This document shows, one piece after another, positions 34,703 to 43,416 of a DNA stretch of 64,000 nucleotides. The position numbers were made by a program, and so were the translations under genes. The stretch is from positions 434,001 through 498,000 of the forward strand of contig JAIMAQ010000001.1 in NCBI GenBank assembly GCA_023511875.1, in the 5' to 3' direction. Below the pieces are notes generated by a model that made no database searches, was not told the DNA's origin, and saw only the letters and a list, made by a program, of their open reading frames with translations. The stretch is from Thermoflavifilum sp. (GTDB lineage Bacteria > Bacteroidota > Bacteroidia > Chitinophagales > Chitinophagaceae). Positions within the stretch are counted from its first letter, which is position 1. Every line of letters starts with the position of its first letter.

Positions 34703-36850
34703 ATGGCAGATTTAACTTATCAACGCAACTTTGGAATTGCTGCACATATTGATGCGGGGAAAACAACCACCACCGAGCGTATTCTTTATTATACAGGGAT
34801 GACGCACAAGATTGGTGAAGTCCACGAGGGTGCAGCTACTACCGACTGGATGGAGCAAGAAAAAGAACGGGGTATTACCATTACTTCTGCTTCGGTGACC
34901 TGCTATTGGAAATTCCCTACTGTGCAAGGGCAAGCTATACCTTCTACCAAGCAATACAAGTTTAATATCATTGATACCCCCGGGCACGTAGATTTCACCG
35001 TAGAGGTAGAGCGTTCTATGCGTGTGCTGGATGGACTAGTAGCTCTTTTTTCGGCAGTAGATGGAGTAGAGCCACAGAGTGAAACTGTCTGGCGTCAGGC
35101 CAATCGTTACCATGTGCCCAGGATCGGATTTGTGAATAAAATGGACCGCGCAGGCGCAGATTTTCTCAACGTAGTGCGTCAAGTGCGCGAAATGTTGGGC
35201 GCAAAGTCGGTTCCCGTGCAATTACCTATCGGCGCGGAAGATCAATTTAAGGGAGTTGTTGATTTAATCGAAATGAAAGGGATCATCTGGGATGAAGCCA
35301 CCCAAGGCATGACCTATCAGGAAATCCCTATTCCCGACGACATGAAGGAAGAAGTAGAAGAATGGCGTAATCACCTCATTGAAACCGTTGCCGAATATGA
35401 TGAAAGGCTGATGGAAAAATATTTCGAAGATCCACATTCCATCACCAACGATGAAATTTATGCCGTGTTGCGAAAGGCTACCATCGACATGAGCATTGTG
35501 CCTATGTTGTGTGGGAGCGCTTTCAAAAACAAGGGTGTACAAGCCTTACTCGATGCTGTAATACGCTATCTGCCTAGCCCAATTGATATTCCCGCAGTGA
35601 AAGGGCTTGATCCTAAGACAGGTGAACAAATCACCCGCAAAACAGATCCTAAAGAGCCTTTTGCGGCGCTGGCTTTCAAAATCATGACCGATCCATTTGT
35701 GGGGCGATTGGCTTATTTCCGTTGTTATTCCGGGCATTTAGATGCTGGTTCTTATGTGTTGAACAACCGTACTGGTCGGAATGAACGAATAAGCCGTATT
35801 TTACAAATGTTTGCCAATAAGCAAAACCCTATCGACTTCATTGAGGCTGGCGATATTGGAGCGGCTGTAGGATTTAAAGATATCAAAACGGGTGATACTT
35901 TGAGCGATCCCAACCATCCCATTGTGCTCGAAAGCATGTTTATTCCTGAACCCGTTATTGCCGTTGCTATTGAACCTAAAACACAGGCCGACGTGGATAA
36001 GATGAGCATGGCTTTGGCTAAGCTCATGGAAGAAGATCCTACTTTGCGAGTGAAAACAGATGAAGAAACCGGGCAAACCATTCTACAGGGTATGGGTGAG
36101 TTGCACCTGGAAATCATTCTCGATCGAATGCGCAGAGAATTTAAAGTAGAAGTAAATCAAGGTGCACCTCAAGTGGCTTACAAGGAGGCATTTACCATTA
36201 CTGTACAACATCGCGAGATATTGAAGAAACAAACAGGGGGTCGCGGTAAGTATGCTGATATCGTGTTTGAACTTGGGCCTGCAGATGAAGAATGGCTGAA
36301 AAATAATCCAGGTCAGCATTTTCAGTTTGTCAACGATATCTTTGGTGGAGCCATTCCTAAGGAATATGTCCCGGCTATTCAAAAAGGATTTGAATCGGCA
36401 ATGGAAACGGGTGTGCTTGCAGGATATCCAGTAGAAAATATGAAGGTACGGATTTATGATGGAAGCTATCATGAAGTGGATTCCGATTCCATGTCGTTTG
36501 AGCTTTGCGCCCGTAGCGGATTTCGTGAAGCTGGTAAGAAAGCCAAACCCATCTTGCTGGAACCCATCATGAAAGTAGAAGTGATTACACCCGACCAATA
36601 CATGGGTGATGTGACTGGAGATCTCAACCGTCGTCGGGGTATTTTGGAAGGCATGGATAGTCGAAACAATGCCCAAGTGATTAAGGCTAAAGTACCGTTG
36701 AGTGAAATGTTTGGCTACGTTACACAGTTGCGTTCGCTCACTTCAGGCCGTGCCACCTCTACTATGGAGTTTAGCCATTATGCTCCTGCTCCTTCAAATA
36801 TTGCTGAAGAAGTCATCGCAAAGGCCAAAGGTAAAGTAAGCGTAGAATAA
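34703..36850 (+). CDS. fusA: Elongation factor G
   Basis: The 715-residue translocase GTPase shows [19 protein letters not shown] (G1), [17 protein letters not shown] (G3) and NKMDRAG (G4), then domains II to V ending with [20 protein letters not shown]. Length and motifs fit the main EF-G. In most genomes fusA is followed directly by tuf or rpsJ; here a terminator and the nos operon follow instead. Confidence 0.98.
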   Translation: MADLTYQRNFGIAAHIDAGKTTTTERILYYTGMTHKIGEVHEGAATTDWMEQEKERGITITSASVTCYWKFPTVQGQAIPSTKQYKFNIIDTPGHVDFTVEVERSMRVLDGLVALFSAVDGVEPQSETVWRQANRYHVPRIGFVNKMDRAGADFLNVVRQVREMLGAKSVPVQLPIGAEDQFKGVVDLIEMKGIIWDEATQGMTYQEIPIPDDMKEEVEEWRNHLIETVAEYDERLMEKYFEDPHSITNDEIYAVLRKATIDMSIVPMLCGSAFKNKGVQALLDAVIRYLPSPIDIPAVKGLDPKTGEQITRKTDPKEPFAALAFKIMTDPFVGRLAYFRCYSGHLDAGSYVLNNRTGRNERISRILQMFANKQNPIDFIEAGDIGAAVGFKDIKTGDTLSDPNHPIVLESMFIPEPVIAVAIEPKTQADVDKMSMALAKLMEEDPTLRVKTDEETGQTILQGMGELHLEIILDRMRREFKVEVNQGAPQVAYKEAFTITVQHREILKKQTGGRGKYADIVFELGPADEEWLKNNPGQHFQFVNDIFGGAIPKEYVPAIQKGFESAMETGVLAGYPVENMKVRIYDGSYHEVDSDSMSFELCARSGFREAGKKAKPILLEPIMKVEVITPDQYMGDVTGDLNRRRGILEGMDSRNNAQVIKAKVPLSEMFGYVTQLRSLTSGRATSTMEFSHYAPAPSNIAEEVIAKAKGKVSVE

Positions 36851-36878
36851 GCTTATTTGATACTTTCTTTCATGTTTT

Positions 36879-36908
36879 ACCCGCTTGAGGTCTCAGGCGG
36901 GTTTTTTA
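36879..36908 (+). terminator. Rho-independent terminator after fusA
   Basis: ACCCGC (36879-36884) pairs with GCGGGT (36897-36902), the stem extending inward with a wobble pair, followed by TTTTT. It separates the str operon from the nos operon. Confidence 0.88.
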
Positions 36909-36920
36909 TTTCTCCAATAA

Positions 36921-36955
36921 TGACCAAAATCATCTGCTCGGGGTGATGAAAATCA
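36921..36955. promoter_or_regulatory. Two tandem CRP/FNR-type operator sites upstream of the nos operon
   Basis: TGA-N6-TCA occurs at 36921-36932 and again at 36944-36955, 23 bp apart, inside the direct repeat AAAATCATCTG (36926-36936 and 36949-36959). The second is TGAT-N4-ATCA, the core of the FNR site TTGAT-N4-ATCAA, within the perfect palindrome GATGAAAATCATC. Distances to the first nos ATG (37013) suit class I activation by an oxygen- or NO-sensing CRP/FNR regulator. Confidence 0.6.
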
Positions 36956-37012
36956 TCTGTGCGAGTAATCACGTGCACTAGCTTTGAGTCGCATTCTTAA
37001 AATATTTATATC

Positions 37013-37525
37013 ATGGAAAAAAGATTAAAAACTCTTCTATTCCTGCTTGTTAGCGGCTGGGTTGTAGGCTGTCACCCCCATTCTACAAACAACAATCATT
37101 CTATGATGAACAACAATGCTGCAACCAACAATGCTACCTCATCGTCGTCGGCTGCGGCAGTACCTGCAAATCCGATGGATGACAAGGGCATTGGTCCTGT
37201 AAAATCCGTTGAATTAGGTCCAATTCAACCAGAGTTGGTAAAAAAAGGTGAACAATTGTTTAATGAACAATGTACAGCCTGTCATCGTATCGATAGCCGA
37301 TATATTGGCCCAGCGTTGAAAGGAGTTACTAAACGTCAATCACCCGAATGGATCATGAATATGATTTTAAACCCAGATGTCATGATTCAACAAGATCCTA
37401 TTGCTAAACAGTTAGTCAGTGAAAGCAATGGTGCTGTTATGGCAAATCTGCATTTAAGCGAAGATCAAGCCAGGGCACTCTTAGAATATTTCCGCTCTAT
37501 TGATGACACGATTTCTTCAAAATAA
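37013..37525 (+). CDS. Lipoprotein cytochrome c of the nos operon
   Basis: The 170-residue protein has a lipobox (VVGC, Cys20), a His/Asn/Ser/Ala-rich flexible linker (about 21-55) and a class I cytochrome c domain with CTACH at 87-91 and a possible distal methionine in AVMANLHLS. It is membrane-anchored and faces the periplasm, and as the first gene of the operon it is the likely electron donor to NosZ, comparable with NosC proteins of clade II clusters. It is separated from nosZ by 11 bases. Confidence 0.88.
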   Translation: MEKRLKTLLFLLVSGWVVGCHPHSTNNNHSMMNNNAATNNATSSSSAAAVPANPMDDKGIGPVKSVELGPIQPELVKKGEQLFNEQCTACHRIDSRYIGPALKGVTKRQSPEWIMNMILNPDVMIQQDPIAKQLVSESNGAVMANLHLSEDQARALLEYFRSIDDTISSK

Positions 37526-37536
37526 ATTTTAAGGCC

Positions 37537-39516
37537 ATGAAACCAAAACAATTTTTTTTGAGTCGGTTGCAGCTCCTTTGGGTATGGGGTTTTGCTGCAC
37601 TTTTTGCCTGGCTATTACAGGCCTGTCATTCTTCACAATCGGGTGCTATACAACATTCAGATGCGGCTGAGGCAGTATATGTTCCGCCAGGCAAATACGA
37701 TGAATTCTATGCCTTCCTTTCTGGTGGCTATAATGGGCAGGTAAGCGTGTATGGGCTTCCTTCTGGGCGTTTGTTTAAGATCATACCCGTGTTTTCCGTA
37801 AATCCAGAAAATGGTTATGGGTATAGTGAGGAAACTAAACCTCTGCTCATGACTTCGTATGGATTTATCCCCTGGGATGATGCACATCATTCAGAATTAT
37901 CTCAAACTGAAGGTGTTCCCGATGGTCGTTGGCTTTTTATCAATGCCAATAATACCCCTCGAGTAGCCCGTATTGATTTAAAAACTTTTGAAACGGTAGA
38001 AACCATTGAAATACCCAATTCGGCGGGCAATCATAGTTCACCGTTTGTTACAGAAAATACAGAATATGTGGTGGCCGGAACTCGCTTCAGTGTACCCACG
38101 CCACAGGAAGATGTACCCATTGATTCGTATAAAAAGAATTTCAAAGGCGTACTTTCTTTCATCAAAGTACAACCATCGGGCAATATGGACCTCGCCTTTC
38201 AAGTGATGATGCCGGGATTTGATTATGATCTGGCTCATGCAGGAAAAAGTAAATCAAAAGACTGGGTATTTTTTACTTGTTATAATTCTGAAGAAGCACA
38301 TACCTTACTTGAAGTCAATGCTTCACAAAAAGATAAAGATTTTGTGGCCGCTATTAACTGGAAAAAAGCCGAAGAATATGTGCAACAAGGAAAATATCAT
38401 CAGATGCCTGGAATTTATTATGATAATCGCTTCGATACGAGCACGCAAACTGCTCATTCTATTGTTCATCAGGGAGTAAAAGTGTTGATACCATCTGAAT
38501 GCCCTGGGTTAGTGTATTTCATTCCTGCTCCCAAATCGCCACATGGAGTAGATGTAGATCCTTCGGGAAATTATATTGTAGCCAATGGGAAACTCAATGC
38601 AGATCTATCTGTGTTTAGCTTTGATAAAATTCAACAGGCCATTGAGCAAAAACAATTTGATGGTAATGTAGATGGCATACCCGTATTAAAGTTTGATGCA
38701 GTACTGGCTGGTGTAGTAAAAAGCGGTGGTCTTGGCCCATTGCATACTGAATTTGATGATAAGGGAAATGCTTACACAACATTTTTTATCTCCTCTGAAG
38801 TGGTGAAATGGAAACTAGGTACTTGGCAAGTAGAAGACCGACAACCTACTTTTTATTCACCTGGTCACTTAATGATTCCTGGTGGAGACTCACATAAGCC
38901 TTGGGGTAAATATCTAGTAGCTTTAAATAAAATAACAAAAGATCGTTATTTACCCACAGGCCCTGAGCTGTGTCAGTCTGCACAACTATTCGATATTAGT
39001 GGTGATAAAATGAAATTGTTGCTCGATTTTCCCACTGTGGGCGAGCCCCATTACGCACAAGCTATTCCAGCTAGTATACTCATGCCTCGTTCAGACAAAA
39101 TATATAGTTTGGCAAATAATAAAAACCCGTTTGTTACAAAAACGGAAAAAGATGCTAAGGTAGTGCGAACTGGCCGTAGGGTGGATGTGTATATGACGGA
39201 GATTCGGAGCCATTTTGTGCCTGATAATATTGAAGGTATTCGTTTGGGAGATACAGTATACTTTCATGTCACCAATATTGAACAAGATTGGGATGCTGCA
39301 CATGGTTTTGCAGTTGAAGGAAATCAGAATAATGCAGAACTGCTGTTAATGCCAGGTCAAACAAAAACGTTGAAATGGATACCACAACGAGTGGGTGTTT
39401 TCCCATTTTATTGTACCGATTTCTGTTCTGCATTGCATCAAGAAATGCAAGGCTATGTTCGGGTATCTCCTGCCAATGAACAGATAGCACTTACCTGGTC
39501 TACAGGTAAAGAATAA
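37537..39516 (+). CDS. nosZ: Nitrous oxide reductase NosZ, Sec-dependent clade II type, lipoprotein-like
   Basis: This 659-residue enzyme reduces N2O to N2. The N-terminus has no twin arginine; instead a Sec-type hydrophobic helix ends in LLQACHSS, a lipobox with Cys30. The CuZ domain is a seven-bladed propeller with early ligands His117-His118 in DDAHHSELS and a later HGVDVDPSGNYI. The C-terminal cupredoxin carries the CuA site Cys626, Cys630, His634 and Met637 in FYCTDFCSALHQEMQGY. Sec export, this first-histidine motif and the neighbouring gene set place it in clade II. There is no C-terminal heme domain, unlike the Wolinella enzyme. Confidence 0.97.
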   Translation: MKPKQFFLSRLQLLWVWGFAALFAWLLQACHSSQSGAIQHSDAAEAVYVPPGKYDEFYAFLSGGYNGQVSVYGLPSGRLFKIIPVFSVNPENGYGYSEETKPLLMTSYGFIPWDDAHHSELSQTEGVPDGRWLFINANNTPRVARIDLKTFETVETIEIPNSAGNHSSPFVTENTEYVVAGTRFSVPTPQEDVPIDSYKKNFKGVLSFIKVQPSGNMDLAFQVMMPGFDYDLAHAGKSKSKDWVFFTCYNSEEAHTLLEVNASQKDKDFVAAINWKKAEEYVQQGKYHQMPGIYYDNRFDTSTQTAHSIVHQGVKVLIPSECPGLVYFIPAPKSPHGVDVDPSGNYIVANGKLNADLSVFSFDKIQQAIEQKQFDGNVDGIPVLKFDAVLAGVVKSGGLGPLHTEFDDKGNAYTTFFISSEVVKWKLGTWQVEDRQPTFYSPGHLMIPGGDSHKPWGKYLVALNKITKDRYLPTGPELCQSAQLFDISGDKMKLLLDFPTVGEPHYAQAIPASILMPRSDKIYSLANNKNPFVTKTEKDAKVVRTGRRVDVYMTEIRSHFVPDNIEGIRLGDTVYFHVTNIEQDWDAAHGFAVEGNQNNAELLLMPGQTKTLKWIPQRVGVFPFYCTDFCSALHQEMQGYVRVSPANEQIALTWSTGKE

Positions 39517-39548
39517 ATATGATTTGAGATTATGTAAAATATTTTGCC

Positions 39549-40205
39549 ATGAAAAATCTATCATCCCGCACAGCTTCCTGGCTTATGCTAGGAGCTGTGC
39601 TTTCATCGGTACTGATCTATTTTTTCCCTTTATGGCAGATTACGCTTTATGCACCACAATACCCACAAGGCATTCGCATGTATATCTGGATCAATAAAAT
39701 TACCGGCGATGATCCGTATACCTTGCAAAATATCAACATCCTCAACCACTATGTGGGTATGAAAGATATAGATCCGCATGCAGTTCCAGAGCTTTCTTAT
39801 TTTCCATTTGTACTAGCAGGAATTATTTTTTTAGGACTAATTGCTTGGATCATAAAAAACCGTTGGTTTTATTTAACATGGGCTATTTTATATGCTATAT
39901 TAGGTGCTATTGCTATTTATGATTTTTATCAATGGGAATACGATTATGGTCATCATCTTTCACCAACGGCTCCTATAAAAGTGCCCGGTATGGCTTACCA
40001 ACCGCCACTTATTGGTATGAAACATTTGTTAAACTTCACGGCAATATCATTGCCCCATTGGGCAACCTTTTTTCTAGCACTTTCTATTTTGCTAGGAGTT
40101 ATTGCATATTATTGTTGCAGATCATCATATAATAAGCGTAACACTGATCAGCAACCTGTTGTTCCAGATACGTTGAAGAGTAGCTTCGTTTTGTTCCATG
40201 AATAA
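39549..40205 (+). CDS. Nos-cluster integral membrane protein of unknown function
   Basis: The 218-residue protein has about four membrane helices (near 10-28, 85-105, 110-128 and 170-190). A conserved-looking periplasmic segment, LWQITLYAPQYPQGIRMYIW, follows the first helix, and His-containing loops (NHYVGMKDIDPHA, YDYGHHLSP) could bind copper. It occupies the position after nosZ where clade II clusters carry a membrane protein (NosB in Wolinella), but I cannot show homology by eye. Its stop overlaps the nosL start by eight bases. Confidence 0.7.
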   Translation: MKNLSSRTASWLMLGAVLSSVLIYFFPLWQITLYAPQYPQGIRMYIWINKITGDDPYTLQNINILNHYVGMKDIDPHAVPELSYFPFVLAGIIFLGLIAWIIKNRWFYLTWAILYAILGAIAIYDFYQWEYDYGHHLSPTAPIKVPGMAYQPPLIGMKHLLNFTAISLPHWATFFLALSILLGVIAYYCCRSSYNKRNTDQQPVVPDTLKSSFVLFHE

Positions 40206-40641
40206 TCGAATAAATATGAATAATACAATAGTGTTCGGGATTTCAATAGTAGCTCTTCTGGTTGCTTGTACACCCAGACCAGAACCCATACAATATGGTG
40301 TGGATAACTGCGATTATTGCAGAATGACCATTATGGATAAGCGATTTGGAGGCGAATTGGTAACCACAAAAGGAAAGGTATATAAGTTTGATGCAATTGA
40401 ATGTATGGATCAGTTTTATCATCAATCACATGAGAAGATGGCTATAGCATTATTTATTGATTATAGCAATCCTGGACATTTTATTGCGGCAAAACAAGCT
40501 TATCTGTTACAAAGCCCTCAGATTCATAGTCCTATGGGTGGAGAAAAAGGTATTGCAGCATTTAGTAGTAAGGATGTGGCAGATAGTATGCAAAAAATTT
40601 ATGGTGGTGAAATCATCAATTGCCCAATACCTATACCTTAA
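40198..40641 (+). CDS. nosL: NosL copper chaperone lipoprotein
   Basis: The 147-residue lipoprotein has a lipobox ALLVACTPR and the NosL signature NCDYCRMTIMDKRFGGEL, whose Cys and Met residues bind Cu(I), followed by KFDAIECMDQF. It delivers copper for NosZ centre assembly at the outer face of the inner membrane or the outer membrane. Translation may begin at 40198, overlapping the previous gene, or at the ATG at 40216, which gives a more compact signal peptide. Confidence 0.93.
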   Translation: MNNRINMNNTIVFGISIVALLVACTPRPEPIQYGVDNCDYCRMTIMDKRFGGELVTTKGKVYKFDAIECMDQFYHQSHEKMAIALFIDYSNPGHFIAAKQAYLLQSPQIHSPMGGEKGIAAFSSKDVADSMQKIYGGEIINCPIPIP

Positions 40642-40646
40642 TACAT

Positions 40647-41900
40647 ATGATAAGGCTTTTCGTTATAGTTAGCATTTGTTTCATCTATGTAATTAACCAA
40701 CCCGTTCATGCAAAGCAGATAGTAGTGTGTAATACTTGCCAGGCACATGATTTAGGGGAAGCATTACGACTTGCACATTCATTTGATACACTTTTACTAA
40801 AGGGTACATTTAAAATAGATAGTCCAATTATCATTAACAAACCCATATATATCATTGGCGAGCAAGCAGTATTAGATGCTCAGAACAAAACCGCAATATT
40901 CCTTATTGAAGCCAGCCATGTATATCTAAGTCATCTCACTTTGCAGAATACTGGCATGAGTTATACAGAAGATAGGTCTGCAATATCACTGATGAATGCA
41001 CAAGATGTGCATATTTATCATATACATTTTATAAACGTTTATTTCGGTATTTATGCGAGAAGATCAACTGATATACATATTGCCTTCAATGAATTTTATA
41101 CAAAAAGTCACAAAGAGAATAATGAGTTTAATACCGGGGATGGTATTCATTTGTGGTATTGCAAGCGTGTGGATGTCTATCAAAATAAGATCCAACACCA
41201 AAGAGATGGAATATATTTAGAGTTTACGACAAATAGTGTTATTAGGCAAAATGTTAGTGAAAATAATATTCGCTATGGTATGCATTTCATGTTTTCGAAT
41301 CATGATCAGTATATTCAGAATACCTTTAGCCATAATGGAGCGGGAGTAGCTGTCATGTATTCATCATATATTGAGATGAAGGGAAATAATTTTATAGACA
41401 ACAATGGCCCTAATGCTTATGGCTTGTTGCTTAAAGAGATACACGATTCAGAAATCTTGCAAAATAAAATTGCATACAGCTCTACTGGAGTTTTTATGGA
41501 AGAATGTACTCGAATAAACCTTGTGCACAATCAGTTTTTGTCGAATGGATGGGCTTTTAAACTAACTGGTAGTTCAACAAGCAATTATATCAGTAAAAAT
41601 GATTTCATGCATAATGCATTTGATGTCGCTTTATTATCCGATCAAAATAATCAAAATGTTTTTATACAAAATTACTGGAGTGATTATCGAGGATATGATT
41701 TAAATAAAGATGGTATTGGAGATATTCCATTCCATCCCATGAATTTTTTTGCATATGTAGTGATGAAGTATGATATCTCAGTATTGTTACTTAGAAGTTT
41801 GCTTGAATCAGTGCTCAATCTTGCTGAATCTGTGATGCCTATGATTACTCCAGTAAGGCTGATAGATCCTCAACCCTTAATGAAACCATTAAACAAATGA
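40647..41900 (+). CDS. nosD: NosD periplasmic copper-delivery protein (beta helix)
   Basis: The 417-residue protein starts at MIRLFVIVSICFIYV, a signal peptide ending PVHA. The remainder is a right-handed beta helix of the NosD/CASH type, with repeats such as NEFNTGDGIHLWYCKRVDVY and GIYLEFTTNSVIRQN and the late NYWSDYRGYDLNKDGIGD motif. NosD works with the NosFY transporter in supplying copper or sulfur to the CuZ centre. An open frame starts earlier (TTG at 40620) but lies within nosL. The stop overlaps the nosF start by four bases. Confidence 0.94.
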   Translation: MIRLFVIVSICFIYVINQPVHAKQIVVCNTCQAHDLGEALRLAHSFDTLLLKGTFKIDSPIIINKPIYIIGEQAVLDAQNKTAIFLIEASHVYLSHLTLQNTGMSYTEDRSAISLMNAQDVHIYHIHFINVYFGIYARRSTDIHIAFNEFYTKSHKENNEFNTGDGIHLWYCKRVDVYQNKIQHQRDGIYLEFTTNSVIRQNVSENNIRYGMHFMFSNHDQYIQNTFSHNGAGVAVMYSSYIEMKGNNFIDNNGPNAYGLLLKEIHDSEILQNKIAYSSTGVFMEECTRINLVHNQFLSNGWAFKLTGSSTSNYISKNDFMHNAFDVALLSDQNNQNVFIQNYWSDYRGYDLNKDGIGDIPFHPMNFFAYVVMKYDISVLLLRSLLESVLNLAESVMPMITPVRLIDPQPLMKPLNK

Positions 41901-42616
41901 TAGAAGTAAAAAATTTATATAAATCATATCGACATAAACCAGTGCTAAATGGCATTGATATGTTTGTTCGGGAACCTGGTGTATATGCTATTTTGGGTCC
42001 CAATGGCACGGGAAAAACAACTTTATTGAAAATCTGGATGGGCTTGGTGAGGCCTGATCGCGGAGAAGTATCTATACAAGGAAAATCTGTGTTAAATGAT
42101 AACGCTTATCGAAACCAGATTAGTTATCTGCCACAAATCGCCCGATTTCCAGATAACTTACGTGTGAAAGAACTCATACGCATGACGGAATACCTACGTG
42201 GTAACGCCACTCGAAAAAATGAGATGATAGAGCTTTTAGGATTAACGACATACTTATCTCTATCTTTTCGTAATTTATCGGGAGGCACGCAGCAAAAAGT
42301 GAATCTAGCTACTTGCTTCATGTATGATAGTCCGATTGTTTTATTAGATGAGCCCACGGCTGGATTAGATCCCGTTACACTCTTGCGTTTCAAACAATTC
42401 TTACAACAAGAAAAAGAGAGGGGGAAATACATCATCATTACCACACATGCCATGGGGCTTGTTGAACATCTGGCCGATCAAATATTTTTTCTTTTAGAAG
42501 GAAGAATTCATTTTCAAGGCACTGTTCAACAGTTGATTAATCAGAAGAATGTAAACGAGCTAGAAGAAGCAATTGCTTTATTGCTTATACACAATCAACA
42601 AACAACCGAGGTATGA
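41897..42616 (+). CDS. nosF: NosF ABC transporter ATPase
   Basis: The 239-residue ATPase has Walker A GPNGTGKTT, the signature LSGGTQQK and Walker B IVLLDEPTAGLDP, with the switch His in ITTHAMGL. It powers NosY in the NosDFY complex needed to mature NosZ. It overlaps both nosD and nosY by four bases, indicating translational coupling. Confidence 0.95.
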   Translation: MIEVKNLYKSYRHKPVLNGIDMFVREPGVYAILGPNGTGKTTLLKIWMGLVRPDRGEVSIQGKSVLNDNAYRNQISYLPQIARFPDNLRVKELIRMTEYLRGNATRKNEMIELLGLTTYLSLSFRNLSGGTQQKVNLATCFMYDSPIVLLDEPTAGLDPVTLLRFKQFLQQEKERGKYIIITTHAMGLVEHLADQIFFLLEGRIHFQGTVQQLINQKNVNELEEAIALLLIHNQQTTEV

Positions 42617-43395
42617 AACAAATTTTGCAATACAGTTTACTAGATTTATTGCGAAGCAGATGGATGATTGGATATGGTATAATGCTCTTCTTGCTTACCA
42701 CCTCTATGCTATATCTGACAGGTGATTATATGCAGGTCATCATTAGCCTAATGTATGTGATGTTGTATTTAATACCCTTGCTCACATTGGTTATAGGGAT
42801 TATGTATGGATATCAAATTCGAGAATATATTTCTTGGATTTTAGCCCATCCTTTATCGAGAAAGCAAGTTTTTTCGGCTTATTATTTTAGTCTTTCTTTT
42901 TCATTGATGTTATATTTCCTTGTAGGGGTAGGTATCCCGTTTTTCATAGCGGGTATTTGGCAGTCGTCGGCTATTGGTGCTTTAGGTATGCTTCTCTTAT
43001 GTGGAAGTTTACTCATTATAGTTTTTTCGGGCATCAGCTTATCGATTGTATTTGCTTTTGATAACAAACTTGCTGGCTTGGGCATTGCATTGCTTTTCTG
43101 GTTTACATGTACCATTCTCTACGATGCATTTTTTCTAATAGCGGTCATTGCATTTCAAGAATATCCACTCGATGTATGGGCCATCATAGCCACGATATTG
43201 AATCCGGTTGACATGAGCCGGATTCTCATGATTTTTCATGTAAACCTATCGGCTTTGCTGGGTTATACCGGTGCAGTTATTCGACAAGATCTGGGCGCCT
43301 GGAAAGGAACGCTAGGCATTATTCTGGGGTATACGATATGGATAATAATGCCTTTTTGGTTTTATCTGAAATTAACCACTCAAAAAGATTTTTGA
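42613..43395 (+). CDS. nosY: NosY ABC transporter permease
   Basis: The 260-residue inner-membrane protein has six hydrophobic helices and the ABC-2 type layout, beginning MKQILQYSLLDLLRSRWMIG and containing YISWILAHPLSRKQVFSAYY, as in NosY. It pairs with NosF. Confidence 0.93.
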   Translation: MKQILQYSLLDLLRSRWMIGYGIMLFLLTTSMLYLTGDYMQVIISLMYVMLYLIPLLTLVIGIMYGYQIREYISWILAHPLSRKQVFSAYYFSLSFSLMLYFLVGVGIPFFIAGIWQSSAIGALGMLLLCGSLLIIVFSGISLSIVFAFDNKLAGLGIALLFWFTCTILYDAFFLIAVIAFQEYPLDVWAIIATILNPVDMSRILMIFHVNLSALLGYTGAVIRQDLGAWKGTLGIILGYTIWIIMPFWFYLKLTTQKDF

Positions 43396-43416
43396 TTGAA
43401 ATATCAACAATGAGGT

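Noticed and set aside
36083-36676. 197-codon open frame antisense to fusA
   Set aside because: Its length comes from codon bias of fusA on the opposite strand; composition is odd and no motif is visible.
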